Assembly (NCBI RefSeq): GCF_003002815.1
Contig: NZ_PVTF01000012.1
Location: forward strand, 1-64,000
Direction: 5' to 3'
Origin: Umezawaea tangerina
GTDB lineage: Bacteria; Actinomycetota; Actinomycetes; Mycobacteriales; Pseudonocardiaceae
Length of the DNA: 64,000 nt
Position numbers and translations under genes: made by a program
Shown here: positions 1 through 10,350 of the stretch, piece by piece
How positions within the stretch are numbered: the first letter of the stretch is position 1
Layout of the letters: the number at the start of each line of letters is the position of its first letter
Notes under the pieces: generated by a model
Seen by the model: only the letters and a program-made list of their open reading frames with translations
The model's database searches: none
What the model was told of the DNA's origin: nothing

Positions 1-3000
1 TCGTGGCTCGTTTCGAGGACCGGAAGTCCAAGCGGCTCGCGGTGTCGCACGCGTTCCACTCGCCGCGGATGGACGGCATGCTCGCCGAGTTCCGCGCGGT
101 GGCGGCGGGTCTGACCTTCCACGCGCCGGAGGTCTCCATCGTCTCCACGCTGACCGGCACCCTCGTCACGGCCGACGAGATCACCTCGCCGGACTACTGG
201 GTGCGGCATGTCCGCGAGGCCGTGCGGTTCGCGGACGCGGTGCGGACGCTGGAGTCCGAGGGCGTGTCGACGTTCCTGGAGCTGGGGCCGGACGGCGTGC
301 TGACCGCGATGGCCGCGGAGACCGCGGGCCGGGCGCGGCTGGTCCCGTCGCTGCGCAAGGACCGCGACGAGGTGCGGGCGGTCGTCGGCGCGCTCGGCGC
401 GGTGCACACCAGCGGCGTGCCGGTCGACTGGGCCGCGTTCTTCGCCGGGTCCGGCGCGAGCCGGATCCCGTTGCCCACCTACGCCTTCCAGCGCGAGCGC
501 TACTGGGTCGACGGCGGCCCGGCCACGCAGGACGTGACCTCGGCCGGGCTCGGCTCGGCGGACCACCCGCTGCTCGCCGCCGTGCTGTCCGCGCCCGGCG
601 GCGGAGTGCTGTTCACCGCCCGCCTCTCGCTGGCGGGCCACGCCTGGCTCGGCGACCACGTCGTCGCCGGATCCGTCGTGGTGCCGGGCACCGCGCTCGT
701 GGAGCTGGCGATCCGCGCGGGCGACGAGCTCGGCTGCGGGCACCTGGAGGAGCTGCTGCTGCAGGCGCCGCTCGTGCTGCCCCCGCAGGGCGCGCTCACG
801 CTGTGCGTCTCGGTCACCGAGCCGGACGCCGCCGCCCGCCGCGCGGTCACGGTGTACTCCCGGCAGGACGCGGGCGAGTGGACGACGCACGCGGTCGGCG
901 CGCTGACCGACGAGCACGTCGCCGCGGGCTTCGCGCTGTCCACCTGGCCGCCCGAGGACGCCGAACCCCTTGAGCTGGGCACCATCTACGCCGACCTCGC
1001 CGAGGCCGGGCTGTCCTACGGGCCGGTGTTCCGCGGCCTGAAGGCGGCCTGGCGCTCCGGCGACGACCTGTACGCCGAGGTCGGGCTGCCGGACGCCGAA
1101 CACCGCGCCGCGGGCCAGTTCGGCGTGCACCCGGCCCTGCTGGACTCCGTGCTGCACGCGCTCGGCCTGGACGCCGACAAGGGCGAGGGCTCGCTGCCGT
1201 TCTCCTGGAACGGCGTCAGCCTCTACGCCGCGGGCGCCACGACGTTGCGCGCCAGGATCTCCCCCACCGGACAGGGAGGCGCGGTCTCGATCAGCGTCGC
1301 CGACGGCGGGGGCGCCCCGGTCGCGCGGATCGACTCGCTGGTGCTGCGCCCCATCGGCGGCAGCCTGAAGTCCGTCGGTGGCAAGGCCGACGCGCTGTTC
1401 CGCGTCGACTGGACCGCGCTGCCGTCGGAGAACGCGGGCAGCACCGCGGCGACCGCCACCCTGCGCGTTCCCGACGGCGACGCCCGCGAGGTGACCGCCC
1501 GCGTGCTGGCCGACCTCCAGACCCACCTCGCAGGCGAGGCGGTGGTCGTCGTGGTCACCAGCGGCGCCGTGGCCGTGCTGCCCGGTGAGGACGTGCCGAA
1601 CCTGGCGCACGCCGCCGTGTCCGGTCTGGTGCGGGCGGCGCAGTCCGAGCACCTGAACCGGATCGTGCTCGTGGACGCCGACGTGCCGGACGAGGTCGAC
1701 GCGGCCGCCGTGGTCGGGTGCGGGGAGAGCGAGATCGCGTTCCGCGGTGGGAAGGCGTTCGCGCCCAGGCTCACCCGTGCGTTCGCCGGGACGGTTCCGG
1801 CGTTCGACGGTGACGGCGCGTGGCGGATGGACTTCACCGAGCAGGGCACGGTCGACAACCTGATCACGATCCCCTGGCCCGACGCCGAACGTGAGTTGGA
1901 GCCGCACGAGGTGCGGATCGCGGTGCGGGCGGCCGGGGTCAACTTCCGCGACGTGATGAACGCCCTGGGCATGTACCCCGGCGACGCCGGCCTGATGGGC
2001 CTGGAAGCCGCCGGCGTCGTGTTGGGTGTCGGGTCCGCGGTGGTGGGGTTGGCGCCGGGTGATCGGGTGATGGGCATGATGGACGCCGCGTTCGGCCCCG
2101 TCGCCGTGGCCGACCACCGCATGGTCTGCCCCATGCCCGCCGGCTGGACCTTCACCGAAGCCGCCGGCGTGCCCCTCGTCTTCCTCACCGCCCTGTACGG
2201 GTTGGGTGACCTGGCCGGGTTGTCGGCGGGGGAGTCGGTGCTGATCCACGCCGCCGCGGGCGGGGTGGGCATGGCCGCCACCCAGGTCGCCCGCCAGTTG
2301 GGTGCCGAGGTCTACGGCACCGCCTCCACCGGCAAGTGGCACGTCCTGCGCGCCGCGGGCATCCCCGAGGACCACATCGCCTCCTCCCGCACCACGGAGT
2401 TCGAACAGCAGTTCACCACCGCCACCAACGGGCACGGGGTCGACGTGGTGCTGGATGCGTTGTCCGGCGAGTTCGTGGATGCCTCCCTGCGCCTGGTCGG
2501 CCTCGGCGGGGCCGGTCGGTTCGTGGAGATGGGCAAGACGGACGTGCGCGACATCGACGAGGTCGCCACCCAGTACCCCGGTGTGCGCTACCGGGCCTTC
2601 GACCTGATCGAGGCCGGTCCGGACCGGATCCGGGAGATGCTCTACCAGCTCCACGACTGGTTCAGCGCCGGACACCTCACACCACTGCCGGTCACCACCT
2701 GGGACCTGCACCGGGCTCCCGAGGCGTTCCGCTACCTGGGGCAGGCCAAGCACATCGGCAAGGTCGTGCTCACGATCCCGGCCAAGGTGGAGGGCACGGT
2801 CCTGATCACCGGCGGCACCGGTGGCCTGGGCGCCGAACTCGCCCGCCACCTGGTCACCCGACATGGCATCAAACACCTCGTGCTCACCTCCCGCCGTGGT
2901 CTGGACGCCCCCGGCGCGGTCGAGTTGGTGGAGGAGTTGGACGCCCGGGTCGATGTGGTGGCGTGTGACGTGTCCGACCGGGACGCGTTGGAGGCCGTGG

Positions 3001-6000
3001 TCGCCGGGATTCCGGATTTGCACGGGGTCGTGCACACCGCGGGTGTGCTGGCCGACGGCATCCTGGAATCCTTGACCCCGGAGCGGATCGATGCGGTGTT
3101 CGGGCCGAAGGTGGACGCGGCCTGGCACCTGCACGAGCTGACCCGTGACCGTGATCTGGCGATGTTCGTGCTGTTCTCCTCCTCGGCGGGGTTGTTGGGG
3201 TCGCCGGGGCAGGCGAACTACGCGGCGGCCAACACCTACCTCAACGGGTTGGCGGCTCATCGTCGTGCCGCGGGGTTGCCGGGTATCGCGTTGGACTGGG
3301 GGTTGTGGGACCAGAGCGCGGGGATGGGCGCGGGGCTGTCCAAGGTGGACCTCGCCCGCATGGCCCGCGCCGGGATGCCCGCCCTGTCCGTACCGGAAGG
3401 CCTCGGCCTGTTCGACTCCGCGCTGGTGCTCGACGAACCGGTGACCGTCCCGATCAAGCTGGACCTGGGTTCGCTGCGCTCGGCCAAGGGCGACCTGCAC
3501 CCGGTGCTGCGCGGCCTGGTCCGCGTCCCGGTCCGCCGGGCGGCCGCCGGTGGTGGCGCGGAGACCTCGCAGTGGACGCGGCGGCTGGCGTCGTTGAGCC
3601 CGGCCGAGCAGGACGACCTGCTGCTGGACGTGGTCCGCGGCCAGGTCGCCGTCGTGCTTGGCTTCTCGTCGGCCCAACAGGTCCAAGCGGGCCGCGGCCT
3701 GGTGGACATGGGTCTGGACTCCCTGTCCGCCGTCGAGCTGCGCAACACCCTCAGCGCCGCCACCGGACTCCGACTGCCCGCCACCGTCGTCTTCGACTAC
3801 CCCACCCCGCAAGCGCTTGCCGGTCACCTTCGCGTCGAGCTGGCCGACACCGCCGAGAGCCCGGCGACGCAGGTCGTGGCCGCGAGCGTCGGGTCGGACG
3901 AGCCGATCGCGATCGTCTCGATGGCCTGCCGCCTCCCCGGCGGCGTCCGCTCCCCCGAAGACCTCTGGGACCTCGTCTCCACCGGCCGCGACGCGATCAC
4001 GCCGCTACCGGTGGACCGCGGCTGGGCGTTGCAGGACTTCGACTTCGACGTCGCGGGCGGCGGTTTCGTCGACCACGCCACGGACTTCGACCCGGCGTTC
4101 TTCGGCATCTCGCCCCGCGAGGCCCTGGCGATGGACCCCCAGCAGCGGCTGCTGCTGGAGACCACCTGGGAGGCGTTCGAACGCGCCGGGCTCGACCCGA
4201 CGACCGTGCGCGGCAGCAACGCCGGTGTCTTCATCGGCGGCAGCGCGACCGACTACGGCGACAGCGCGCAGATCCCCGAGGAACTGGCCGGGATGCTGCT
4301 CACCGGCAGCACGCCGAGCGTCATGTCCGGCCGCATCGCCTACACGTTCGGCCTCGAAGGCCCCGCCCTCACCGTCGACACCGCCTGCTCGTCCTCGCTG
4401 GTCGCGCTGCACCTGGCGGCGCAGGCCCTGCGCAACGGCGAGTGCGACCTCGCGCTGGCGGGCGGCGTGATGGTCCTCGCCACCCCGGCCCTGTTCGCCG
4501 AGTTCGCCAAGCAGAGCGGCCTGTCCGTGGACGGGCGCTGCAAGGCGTTCTCGGCCGAGGCCGACGGCACCGGCTGGGCCGAGGGCGTCGGCGTGCTGCT
4601 CGTCGAACGCCTGTCCGACGCCCAGCGCAACGGCCACGACGTCCTCGCCGTCGTCCGCGGCTCCGCCGTCAACCAGGACGGTGCCTCCAGCACCCTGACC
4701 GCGCCCAACGGCCCGTCGCAGCAACGCGTGATCCGCCAGGCACTCGCCAACTCCGGACTGTCCACAACGGACATCGACGTCGTCGAAGCGCACGGCACCG
4801 GCACCAAGCTCGGCGACCCCATCGAGGCCCAGGCCGTCCTCGCCACCTACGGCCAGGACCGCGAACACCCCGTCCTGCTCGGCTCCCTCAAGTCCAACAT
4901 CGGCCACGCCCAGTCCGCCGCGGGCGTCGCCGGGGTCATCAAGATGGTCCAGGCGATCCGGCACGGCATCGCGCCCAAGACCCTGCACGTCAACGAGCCG
5001 TCCCCGCACGTGGACTGGACGTCCGGCGCGGTCGAGCTGCTCACCGACGCGCGGGCGTGGCCCGAGCACGACCGCCCGCGCCGCGCGGGGGTGTCCGCGT
5101 TCGGCATCGGCGGCACGAACGCCCACCTCATCCTCGAACAGGCTCCCGAGGCCGCGAACAGCCGCTTCGGAAGTCCTTCCCGGTCCGCAGGTGCCACCCG
5201 CACGCCGGTGCCGCTGGTGCCGGTGGTGCTGGTGCCGGTGGTGCTGTCCGGCAGGTCACCGGAGGCGCTGCGCGCCCAGGCCGACCAGGTCGCCGCGCTG
5301 GCGCCGTCGACCGACCTGGCGGACCTGGGCCTGTCGCTGGCCACCACCAGGGCGCGGTTCGAGCACCGCGCGGTCGTGGTCGCCGAGGACCAGGACGACC
5401 TGGTCGCCCGACTGGACTCCCTCAAGGCCGCCGAGGCCGCGCCGGGTGCCCTGCTGGCCGTGCTGTTCACCGGCCAGGGCAGCCAGCGGATCGGGATGGG
5501 ACACCAGCTCCACTCCACCTACCCCGCCTACGCGCGGGCGTTCGACGCGGTGTGCGAGCGGTTCGGCCCCGGCCTGCGCGAGGCGCTGACCGACCCGGAC
5601 CTGCTCGACCGCACCGAGTTCACCCAGCCCGCGCTGTTCGCCGTCGAGGTCGCCCTCTACCGGCTGGTCGAGTCCTGGGGTGTCGTGCCGGACTTCGTGG
5701 CGGGCCACTCCATCGGCGAGCTGGCCGCCGCCCACGTCGCCGGGGTGCTCTCGCTGGAGGACGCCGCCGAGCTGGTGACCGCCCGCGGCAGGCTGATGCA
5801 GGCGCTGCCGACCGGTGGCGCGATGATCTCCCTCCAGGCGGCCGAGGACGAGGTGCTCCCCCACCTCACCGACCGGTGCGCCATCGCCGCCGTCAACGGC
5901 CCCGGCTCGGTCGTCGTGTCCGGCGACGAGGACGCGGTGGAGCGGGTCGCCGCCGCGTTCGGCGACCGGAAGTCCAAGCGGCTCAGCGTGTCCCACGCGT

Positions 6001-8468
6001 TCCACTCCCCCCGCATGGACGACATGCTGGCCGAGTTCCTGGTCGCCGCGAAGGGCGTCGAGTACCGACCGCCGCGCATCCCGGTGGTCTCGACGCTGAC
6101 CGGACGCGTCGCTACGACCGAGGAGATCACCTCGCCGGAGTACTGGGTCCGGCACGTCCGCGAGACCGTCCGGTTCGCCGACGCGGTCACCGCGCTGGAG
6201 GACGGGGGCGCGACCGCGTTCCTGGAGCTGGGGCCCGACGCCGTGCTCACCGCGATGGCCGCCGAGAGCGTGCGCGGCGCCGTGGTCGTGGCCGCGCTGC
6301 GCGGCGACCGGCCGGAACCGCGCACGCTGCTGGAGGCGGTCGGCGAGGTGCACGCCCACGGCGTGGCCGTCGACTGGTCGTCGCTGTTCGACGGCTCCGG
6401 CGCCGGCCGCGTCGACCTGCCCACCTATCCGTTCCAGCACGAGCGCTTCTGGCTCGACGCCACCCCGACCGCGACCGCGGAGTCGGAGGTGGACGCGAAG
6501 TTCTGGGCCGCCGTCGAACAGCAGGACCTGGCCTCGCTGGCGGGTCTCGACCTGTCGGCCGACCTGCCGCTGCGCGACGTGCTGCCCGCCCTGTCGGCCT
6601 GGCGGCGCGGCCGTCGCGAGCAGTCCACTGTGGACGGCTGGCGCTACCGGGTGCGCTGGCAGCCGGTCGACCCCGGCCCGGCCGCCGCCTTCGGCCGTTG
6701 GCTGGTCGTCGCCGACCCGCACGACTCCGCGCTGCTGTCCGGCCTCGCCGCCCACGGCCTCGACGTCGTCCCGCTCGACGCGGGCACCGAACGGGCCGCG
6801 CTGGCGAAAGCCCTGTCGGACGCAGGTCCGGTGGACGGCGTGCTGTCCCCTTCGCACGACTCGGTCGCCACCCTCGTGCTGGTCCAGGCACTGGGCGACG
6901 CCGGCGTCGACGCGCCGCTGTGGTGCCTGACCCGCGGTGCCGTGTCGACCGGCAACGACCACGTCGACCCCGTGCGCGCCGCGCTGTGGGGCCTCGGCCG
7001 GGTCGTCGCGCTGGAGCACCCGGAACGCTGGGGCGGCCTGGTCGACCTGCCCGCCTCGGTGGACTCCGACGCGCTGGACCGGCTCATCGCCGTGCTCGCG
7101 GGCACCGAGGACCAGGTGGCCATCCGACCCACCGGCGTGTTCGCCCGCCGCCTGGCCCACGCGCCCGCCCGCGACAACGCGGCGGAGTGGACACCCGGCG
7201 GCACCGTCCTGATCACCGGTGGCACCGGCGCGCTCGGCGGGCACGTCGCCCGCTGGCTCGCGGGCGCGGGCGTCGACCACCTCGTGCTCACCTCCCGCCG
7301 CGGCGCGGACGCACCCGGCGCGACCGAGCTGACCGCCGAGCTGGAGGCACTGGGCGCACGGGTCACGGTCGCCGCGTGCGACATGACCGACCGCGCCGCC
7401 GTGGCCGCCGTCGTGGCGGAACACCCGCCCACGGCGGTGTTCCACGCCGCCGGGACCGAACTGGTCCGCATGATCGACGAGCACGACCCCGCCGAGTTCG
7501 ACGCGGTGCTGGCGGCCAAGATCACCGGCGCCCGGCACCTGGACGAGCTGGTCGGCGACGTGGCCGCGTTCGTGCTGTTCTCCTCGATCTCGGCCACCTG
7601 GGGCAGCGGCGCGCAGGCCGCCTACTCCGCGGCCAACGCCGCGCTGGACGGCCTCGCCGAGGCCCGCTCGGCCCGCGGTGCCGCCGCGCTGTCGGTGGCC
7701 TGGGGCCCGTGGGCCGGTGGCGGCATGGCCGACGCCGAGGCCACCGAGCAGCTCCGGCTCCGCGGTGTGGCGGCGCTTCCCGCCGAACGCGCGGTGGCGG
7801 CGTTGCGGGAGTCGTTGGCGCAGAAGGACGTCACGGTCACCGTGGCCGACGTCGACTGGGAGCGGTTCGCCGCCGTGTTCACCGCGGCCAGGCCGAGCCC
7901 GCTGCTCCAGGACCTCCCCGAGGTGCACCAGGCCCCGCGGGTCGCGGGCCCCGACCGGGCGGACCTGCTGGGCGAGCTGGCCGCGCTGAACCCGATGGAG
8001 CAGGACCGGATGCTGATGGACCTGGTCCGGTCGCGGGTCGCGGCGGTGCTCGGCCACAGCGGGATCGACGCCGTGCAGCCGGACCGGGCGTTCAGCGAGC
8101 TCGGCTTCGACTCGCTCAGCGCCGTGGAGCTCCGCGACTCCCTCGGTTCCTCCACCGGACTGCCGCTGCCCGCCACGCTGACCTACGACTACCCCACCTC
8201 GACCGCGCTGGTCGAGTACCTGCGCGCCCAGCTGGAGCTCGACGACAAGGTGCTCACGCCGGTCCTGGACGAGCTGGACCTGCTGGAGAACGCCGTCGCC
8301 ACGACCGAGCTGGACCCGGAGGCGCGGGCGACCGTGGTGGCCAGGCTGCAGGCGCTGCTCTCCCGCTGCACCCCCACCGGTGACGGGTCGGTCAGCATCA
8401 CCGACAAGCTCGACGCCGCCGACGACGACGAGATGTTCGCCCTCATCGACCAGGAGTTCGGTGCCTAG
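1..8468 (+). CDS. Modular type I polyketide synthase subunit (5' end outside window)
   Basis: Extends polyketide chains by two malonyl units. The visible 2821 residues read: end of AT (malonyl-type HAFHSP at the very start), DH (His219 in HxxxGxxxxP, Asp381), ER (NADPH motif near 749-756), KR (Tyr1073, Ser1060), ACP (Ser1240), KS (Cys1462, His1597, His1635), AT (GHSIGE Ser1903, HAFH 1998-2001), KR (Tyr2541, Trp2533), ACP (Ser2704), then a C-terminal docking region from about 2745 ending [12 protein letters not shown]. The first module should give a methylene. The second should give a beta-hydroxyl, with an A1-type KR (Trp present, Gln five residues later). The first KR is B-like but has LAD at 1016-1018 instead of LDD. 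There is no thioesterase, so the chain passes to another subunit. The codon phase begins at base 3. The stop TAG lies in the terminal CTAG of the adjoining repeat element. Confidence 0.97.
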   Translation, partial: VARFEDRKSKRLAVSHAFHSPRMDGMLAEFRAVAAGLTFHAPEVSIVSTLTGTLVTADEITSPDYWVRHVREAVRFADAVRTLESEGVSTFLELGPDGVLTAMAAETAGRARLVPSLRKDRDEVRAVVGALGAVHTSGVPVDWAAFFAGSGASRIPLPTYAFQRERYWVDGGPATQDVTSAGLGSADHPLLAAVLSAPGGGVLFTARLSLAGHAWLGDHVVAGSVVVPGTALVELAIRAGDELGCGHLEELLLQAPLVLPPQGALTLCVSVTEPDAAARRAVTVYSRQDAGEWTTHAVGALTDEHVAAGFALSTWPPEDAEPLELGTIYADLAEAGLSYGPVFRGLKAAWRSGDDLYAEVGLPDAEHRAAGQFGVHPALLDSVLHALGLDADKGEGSLPFSWNGVSLYAAGATTLRARISPTGQGGAVSISVADGGGAPVARIDSLVLRPIGGSLKSVGGKADALFRVDWTALPSENAGSTAATATLRVPDGDAREVTARVLADLQTHLAGEAVVVVVTSGAVAVLPGEDVPNLAHAAVSGLVRAAQSEHLNRIVLVDADVPDEVDAAAVVGCGESEIAFRGGKAFAPRLTRAFAGTVPAFDGDGAWRMDFTEQGTVDNLITIPWPDAERELEPHEVRIAVRAAGVNFRDVMNALGMYPGDAGLMGLEAAGVVLGVGSAVVGLAPGDRVMGMMDAAFGPVAVADHRMVCPMPAGWTFTEAAGVPLVFLTALYGLGDLAGLSAGESVLIHAAAGGVGMAATQVARQLGAEVYGTASTGKWHVLRAAGIPEDHIASSRTTEFEQQFTTATNGHGVDVVLDALSGEFVDASLRLVGLGGAGRFVEMGKTDVRDIDEVATQYPGVRYRAFDLIEAGPDRIREMLYQLHDWFSAGHLTPLPVTTWDLHRAPEAFRYLGQAKHIGKVVLTIPAKVEGTVLITGGTGGLGAELARHLVTRHGIKHLVLTSRRGLDAPGAVELVEELDARVDVVACDVSDRDALEAVVAGIPDLHGVVHTAGVLADGILESLTPERIDAVFGPKVDAAWHLHELTRDRDLAMFVLFSSSAGLLGSPGQANYAAANTYLNGLAAHRRAAGLPGIALDWGLWDQSAGMGAGLSKVDLARMARAGMPALSVPEGLGLFDSALVLDEPVTVPIKLDLGSLRSAKGDLHPVLRGLVRVPVRRAAAGGGAETSQWTRRLASLSPAEQDDLLLDVVRGQVAVVLGFSSAQQVQAGRGLVDMGLDSLSAVELRNTLSAATGLRLPATVVFDYPTPQALAGHLRVELADTAESPATQVVAASVGSDEPIAIVSMACRLPGGVRSPEDLWDLVSTGRDAITPLPVDRGWALQDFDFDVAGGGFVDHATDFDPAFFGISPREALAMDPQQRLLLETTWEAFERAGLDPTTVRGSNAGVFIGGSATDYGDSAQIPEELAGMLLTGSTPSVMSGRIAYTFGLEGPALTVDTACSSSLVALHLAAQALRNGECDLALAGGVMVLATPALFAEFAKQSGLSVDGRCKAFSAEADGTGWAEGVGVLLVERLSDAQRNGHDVLAVVRGSAVNQDGASSTLTAPNGPSQQRVIRQALANSGLSTTDIDVVEAHGTGTKLGDPIEAQAVLATYGQDREHPVLLGSLKSNIGHAQSAAGVAGVIKMVQAIRHGIAPKTLHVNEPSPHVDWTSGAVELLTDARAWPEHDRPRRAGVSAFGIGGTNAHLILEQAPEAANSRFGSPSRSAGATRTPVPLVPVVLVPVVLSGRSPEALRAQADQVAALAPSTDLADLGLSLATTRARFEHRAVVVAEDQDDLVARLDSLKAAEAAPGALLAVLFTGQGSQRIGMGHQLHSTYPAYARAFDAVCERFGPGLREALTDPDLLDRTEFTQPALFAVEVALYRLVESWGVVPDFVAGHSIGELAAAHVAGVLSLEDAAELVTARGRLMQALPTGGAMISLQAAEDEVLPHLTDRCAIAAVNGPGSVVVSGDEDAVERVAAAFGDRKSKRLSVSHAFHSPRMDDMLAEFLVAAKGVEYRPPRIPVVSTLTGRVATTEEITSPEYWVRHVRETVRFADAVTALEDGGATAFLELGPDAVLTAMAAESVRGAVVVAALRGDRPEPRTLLEAVGEVHAHGVAVDWSSLFDGSGAGRVDLPTYPFQHERFWLDATPTATAESEVDAKFWAAVEQQDLASLAGLDLSADLPLRDVLPALSAWRRGRREQSTVDGWRYRVRWQPVDPGPAAAFGRWLVVADPHDSALLSGLAAHGLDVVPLDAGTERAALAKALSDAGPVDGVLSPSHDSVATLVLVQALGDAGVDAPLWCLTRGAVSTGNDHVDPVRAALWGLGRVVALEHPERWGGLVDLPASVDSDALDRLIAVLAGTEDQVAIRPTGVFARRLAHAPARDNAAEWTPGGTVLITGGTGALGGHVARWLAGAGVDHLVLTSRRGADAPGATELTAELEALGARVTVAACDMTDRAAVAAVVAEHPPTAVFHAAGTELVRMIDEHDPAEFDAVLAAKITGARHLDELVGDVAAFVLFSSISATWGSGAQAAYSAANAALDGLAEARSARGAAALSVAWGPWAGGGMADAEATEQLRLRGVAALPAERAVAALRESLAQKDVTVTVADVDWERFAAVFTAARPSPLLQDLPEVHQAPRVAGPDRADLLGELAALNPMEQDRMLMDLVRSRVAAVLGHSGIDAVQPDRAFSELGFDSLSAVELRDSLGSSTGLPLPATLTYDYPTSTALVEYLRAQLELDDKVLTPVLDELDLLENAVATTELDPEARATVVARLQALLSRCTPTGDGSVSITDKLDAADDDEMFALIDQEFGA

Positions 8469-8633
8469 GGCGTGTGTCGAAGTCTCGTTCGATGGGAGTC
8501 GCGCCTGAGGTGGTTCCTGGCGGTGCGGCCGACTGGCCCGCATACCGCTGTTGTATGCGGGCCAGTCGGCCGTGCCCCCAGGAACCACCTCAGGCCCGGC
8601 TACCGTGAACACGGACTTCGATACACGCCCTAG
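8465..8633 (+). mobile_element. MITE-like inverted-repeat element, copy 1 (169 bp, with hairpin insert)
   Basis: The element starts and ends in CTAG. Its 20-bp terminal inverted repeats (CTAGGGCGTGTGTCGAAGTC against the complement of the other end) differ at one base. The outer halves, 8465-8501 and 8595-8633, match copy 2 at 15147-15223 in inverted orientation: the first 37 bp are identical and the other 39 bp have two mismatches. Bases 8502-8594 are extra and form a long hairpin. No transposase is encoded, so any movement would need an enzyme elsewhere. CTAG may be a target duplication, as in some IS5-group elements, but this is inference. Confidence 0.8.
8503..8595. terminator. Long hairpin inside element copy 1, probable bidirectional terminator
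   Basis: Outer arms 8503-8520 and 8578-8595 are perfect 18-bp complements. Inner arms 8526-8544 and 8554-8572 are perfect 19-bp complements around a 9-nt loop. Five-nucleotide interior segments separate the two stems. The hairpin lies between the convergent PKS and ABC permease genes, where it would stop transcription from both sides. There is no T-run, which is common for actinobacterial terminators. Confidence 0.7.
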
Positions 8634-9328
8634 CCGCGGGGTTCCCAGCGGAAGACCCTGGTGGCCGCGAAGTACCCGACGGCGGTCCAGGCGGCCAGCG
8701 CGGCGACCGCCACCGGCACGTGCTCGGTCGACCCGCCCCAGGCCGCCTTCACCAGCTCGGCGATCTGGCCGCCGGGCAGCGCGAGCATGCGCAGGTCCAC
8801 CGGGTCGGACACCATCGTCCAGGCCGCGCCGCCGAACAGCGTGAAGAAGAACGGCGCCGTCGTGATCTGCCCCAGCTCCGCGGTGGACGTGATGGCGGTC
8901 GTGGCGACCCCCGCGGCGCAGCACATCGCCACGCCGCCCACCACCGCGAGCACCAGCAGCAGCGGGCGGTCCGGCAGCGGCGCGCCCGCCGCCGTGCTCA
9001 TCCCCAGCAGCAGCGCGGTCTGCACGAGGCCGAGCAGCGCGATGGGCACCAGCAGGCCGACGACCACCGTGGCGTCCGAGGCCTCGCCGGTGCGCAGCCG
9101 CTTGAGGTAGAGGTCCTGGCGGCGGGCCACCAGCGACGTCGTGACGGTCATGTAGACGGTGAACCCGAGCATCAGCACGAGCTGCACCGTGATGGTGAAC
9201 GTCCACTCCAGCACCTCGTTCGTCAGCAGCAGCGCGCCGATCAGCAGCGGGGTCACCACGGCGATCCCGGCGGCGGTCTTGTTGCGCAGCAACAGCTTCA
9301 GCTCGGTGCGGCCCAGGGCGAGGATCAT
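8630..9328 (-). CDS. ABC transporter permease (drug-exporter type)
   Basis: A 232-residue integral membrane protein with about six hydrophobic segments, the usual size for a DrrB/ABC-2-type permease. It would form the membrane channel of an exporter with the ATPase encoded just upstream. Its ATG overlaps the ATPase stop (ATGA), so the two are translationally coupled. Its stop codon TAG is contained in the terminal CTAG of the repeat element at 8630-8633. The position beside a polyketide synthase suggests self-resistance or product export. The sequence does not show the substrate. Confidence 0.9.
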   Translation of the reverse strand: MILALGRTELKLLLRNKTAAGIAVVTPLLIGALLLTNEVLEWTFTITVQLVLMLGFTVYMTVTTSLVARRQDLYLKRLRTGEASDATVVVGLLVPIALLGLVQTALLLGMSTAAGAPLPDRPLLLVLAVVGGVAMCCAAGVATTAITSTAELGQITTAPFFFTLFGGAAWTMVSDPVDLRMLALPGGQIAELVKAAWGGSTEHVPVAVAALAAWTAVGYFAATRVFRWEPRG

Positions 9329-10242
9329 CGGGACATCGCCTTCTCGTCGGTGCGGACGGCGTGGAACACGTCCTCAAGGGAGGCGTGGTTGGCGCGCAGG
9401 CCGGTCAGCGCGCGGCCGTCGCGGCGGGCCCAGTCGAGCAGGTCGCCGAGGTCGCGCTGCAGCTCGCCGGTGCGCACCTCGACCCGGCCTGCGGGGTGGT
9501 GCACGACGTCGCCCGCCAGGATCGGGAGCGCGCAGACGTCGAACCCGGCGGGCACGTCGAACGAGATCCGGGCGGGCTGCCGCGCCAGCACGTCGGCCAC
9601 CCGGCCGGACACCGCGATCCGGCCCTCGCTCATGATGGCGATCCGGTGCGCGAGCGACTCGGCCTCCTCCAGGTAGTGCGTGGTCAGCACGATCGTCGTG
9701 CCCCCGTCGAGCAGTCCGCGCACGACCTCCCAGACCCGTTGCCGCGACTCCGGGTCGAGCCCGGTGGTCGGCTCGTCGAGGAACAGCACCTCCGGCCGCC
9801 CGAGCGTGGCCAGCAGCAGGTCGAGCCTGCGCCGCTCGCCGCCGGAGAGCTGCTTGATGCGGACGTCCACGCGGTGGACGAGGTCCAGCGCCTCGACCGC
9901 CTCGGCGGCGTCCGACGCGCGGCTGCTGGTGGACCGCCAGAACGCGACCATCTCGCCGACCGTCAGGTCACCGGGGAAACCGCTGTCCTGCAACATGATC
10001 CCGACCTTCGGCCGGATGGCGCGGCGGTCGGCGAGCGGGTCCGCGCCGAGCACCCTGATGGTGCCGCCGGTGGTCGCCCGCAGCCCCTCCACCGCTTCCA
10101 TGGTGGTCGTCTTGCCCGCGCCGTTGGTGCCGAGCAGACCGAACAGCTCGCCGCGCGCCACCTCGAAGTCGACCCCTCGCACGGCTTCGAAGTCACCGTA
10201 GGAGCACCGCAGCCCCTCGACCTGGATCACCGGATTCGCCAT
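9325..10242 (-). CDS. ABC transporter ATP-binding protein
   Basis: A 305-residue nucleotide-binding subunit with Walker A GTNGAGKTT, signature LSGGERRRL, Walker B VLFLDEPT and a switch His in THYLEEAE. A C-terminal extension of about 80 residues follows, as in DrrA-like multidrug or antibiotic exporters. The start chosen (MANPVIQ) has GGTGG four bases upstream. An ATG nine bases earlier in frame is possible. The gene is divergent from the histidine kinase at 10351 and forms an operon with the permease, so kinase and regulator may control this exporter. Confidence 0.92.
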   Translation of the reverse strand: MANPVIQVEGLRCSYGDFEAVRGVDFEVARGELFGLLGTNGAGKTTTMEAVEGLRATTGGTIRVLGADPLADRRAIRPKVGIMLQDSGFPGDLTVGEMVAFWRSTSSRASDAAEAVEALDLVHRVDVRIKQLSGGERRRLDLLLATLGRPEVLFLDEPTTGLDPESRQRVWEVVRGLLDGGTTIVLTTHYLEEAESLAHRIAIMSEGRIAVSGRVADVLARQPARISFDVPAGFDVCALPILAGDVVHHPAGRVEVRTGELQRDLGDLLDWARRDGRALTGLRANHASLEDVFHAVRTDEKAMSR

Positions 10243-10350
10243 GTCCACCATGGTGGTCACCGCCCACTCGGACGCGTAGTGCCGGAGAACACCGGTTCCG
10301 GTGACAAATGTCAGCAGACGCCGGACGGGCCCGGTCCGTAGGTTCGACAC
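10243..10350. promoter_or_regulatory. Divergent exporter/kinase intergenic region with short palindrome
   Basis: This 108-bp gap must hold the promoters of the exporter operon and of the kinase gene. The inverted repeat ACCGG-TT-CCGGT at 10291-10302 is the only clear dyad and is a candidate site for the neighbouring response regulator. I could not place -35/-10 boxes with confidence. Confidence 0.4.

Noticed and set aside
3305-8383. Very long second open frame (1692 codons) inside the PKS gene
   Set aside because: It is rich in Arg, Gly, Pro and His, a shadow caused by GC bias; the real PKS motifs are in the overlapping frame.
5256-9377. 1373-codon open frame on the minus strand opposite the PKS
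   Set aside because: No domain motifs and shadow-type composition. It overlaps both the PKS and the ABC permease.
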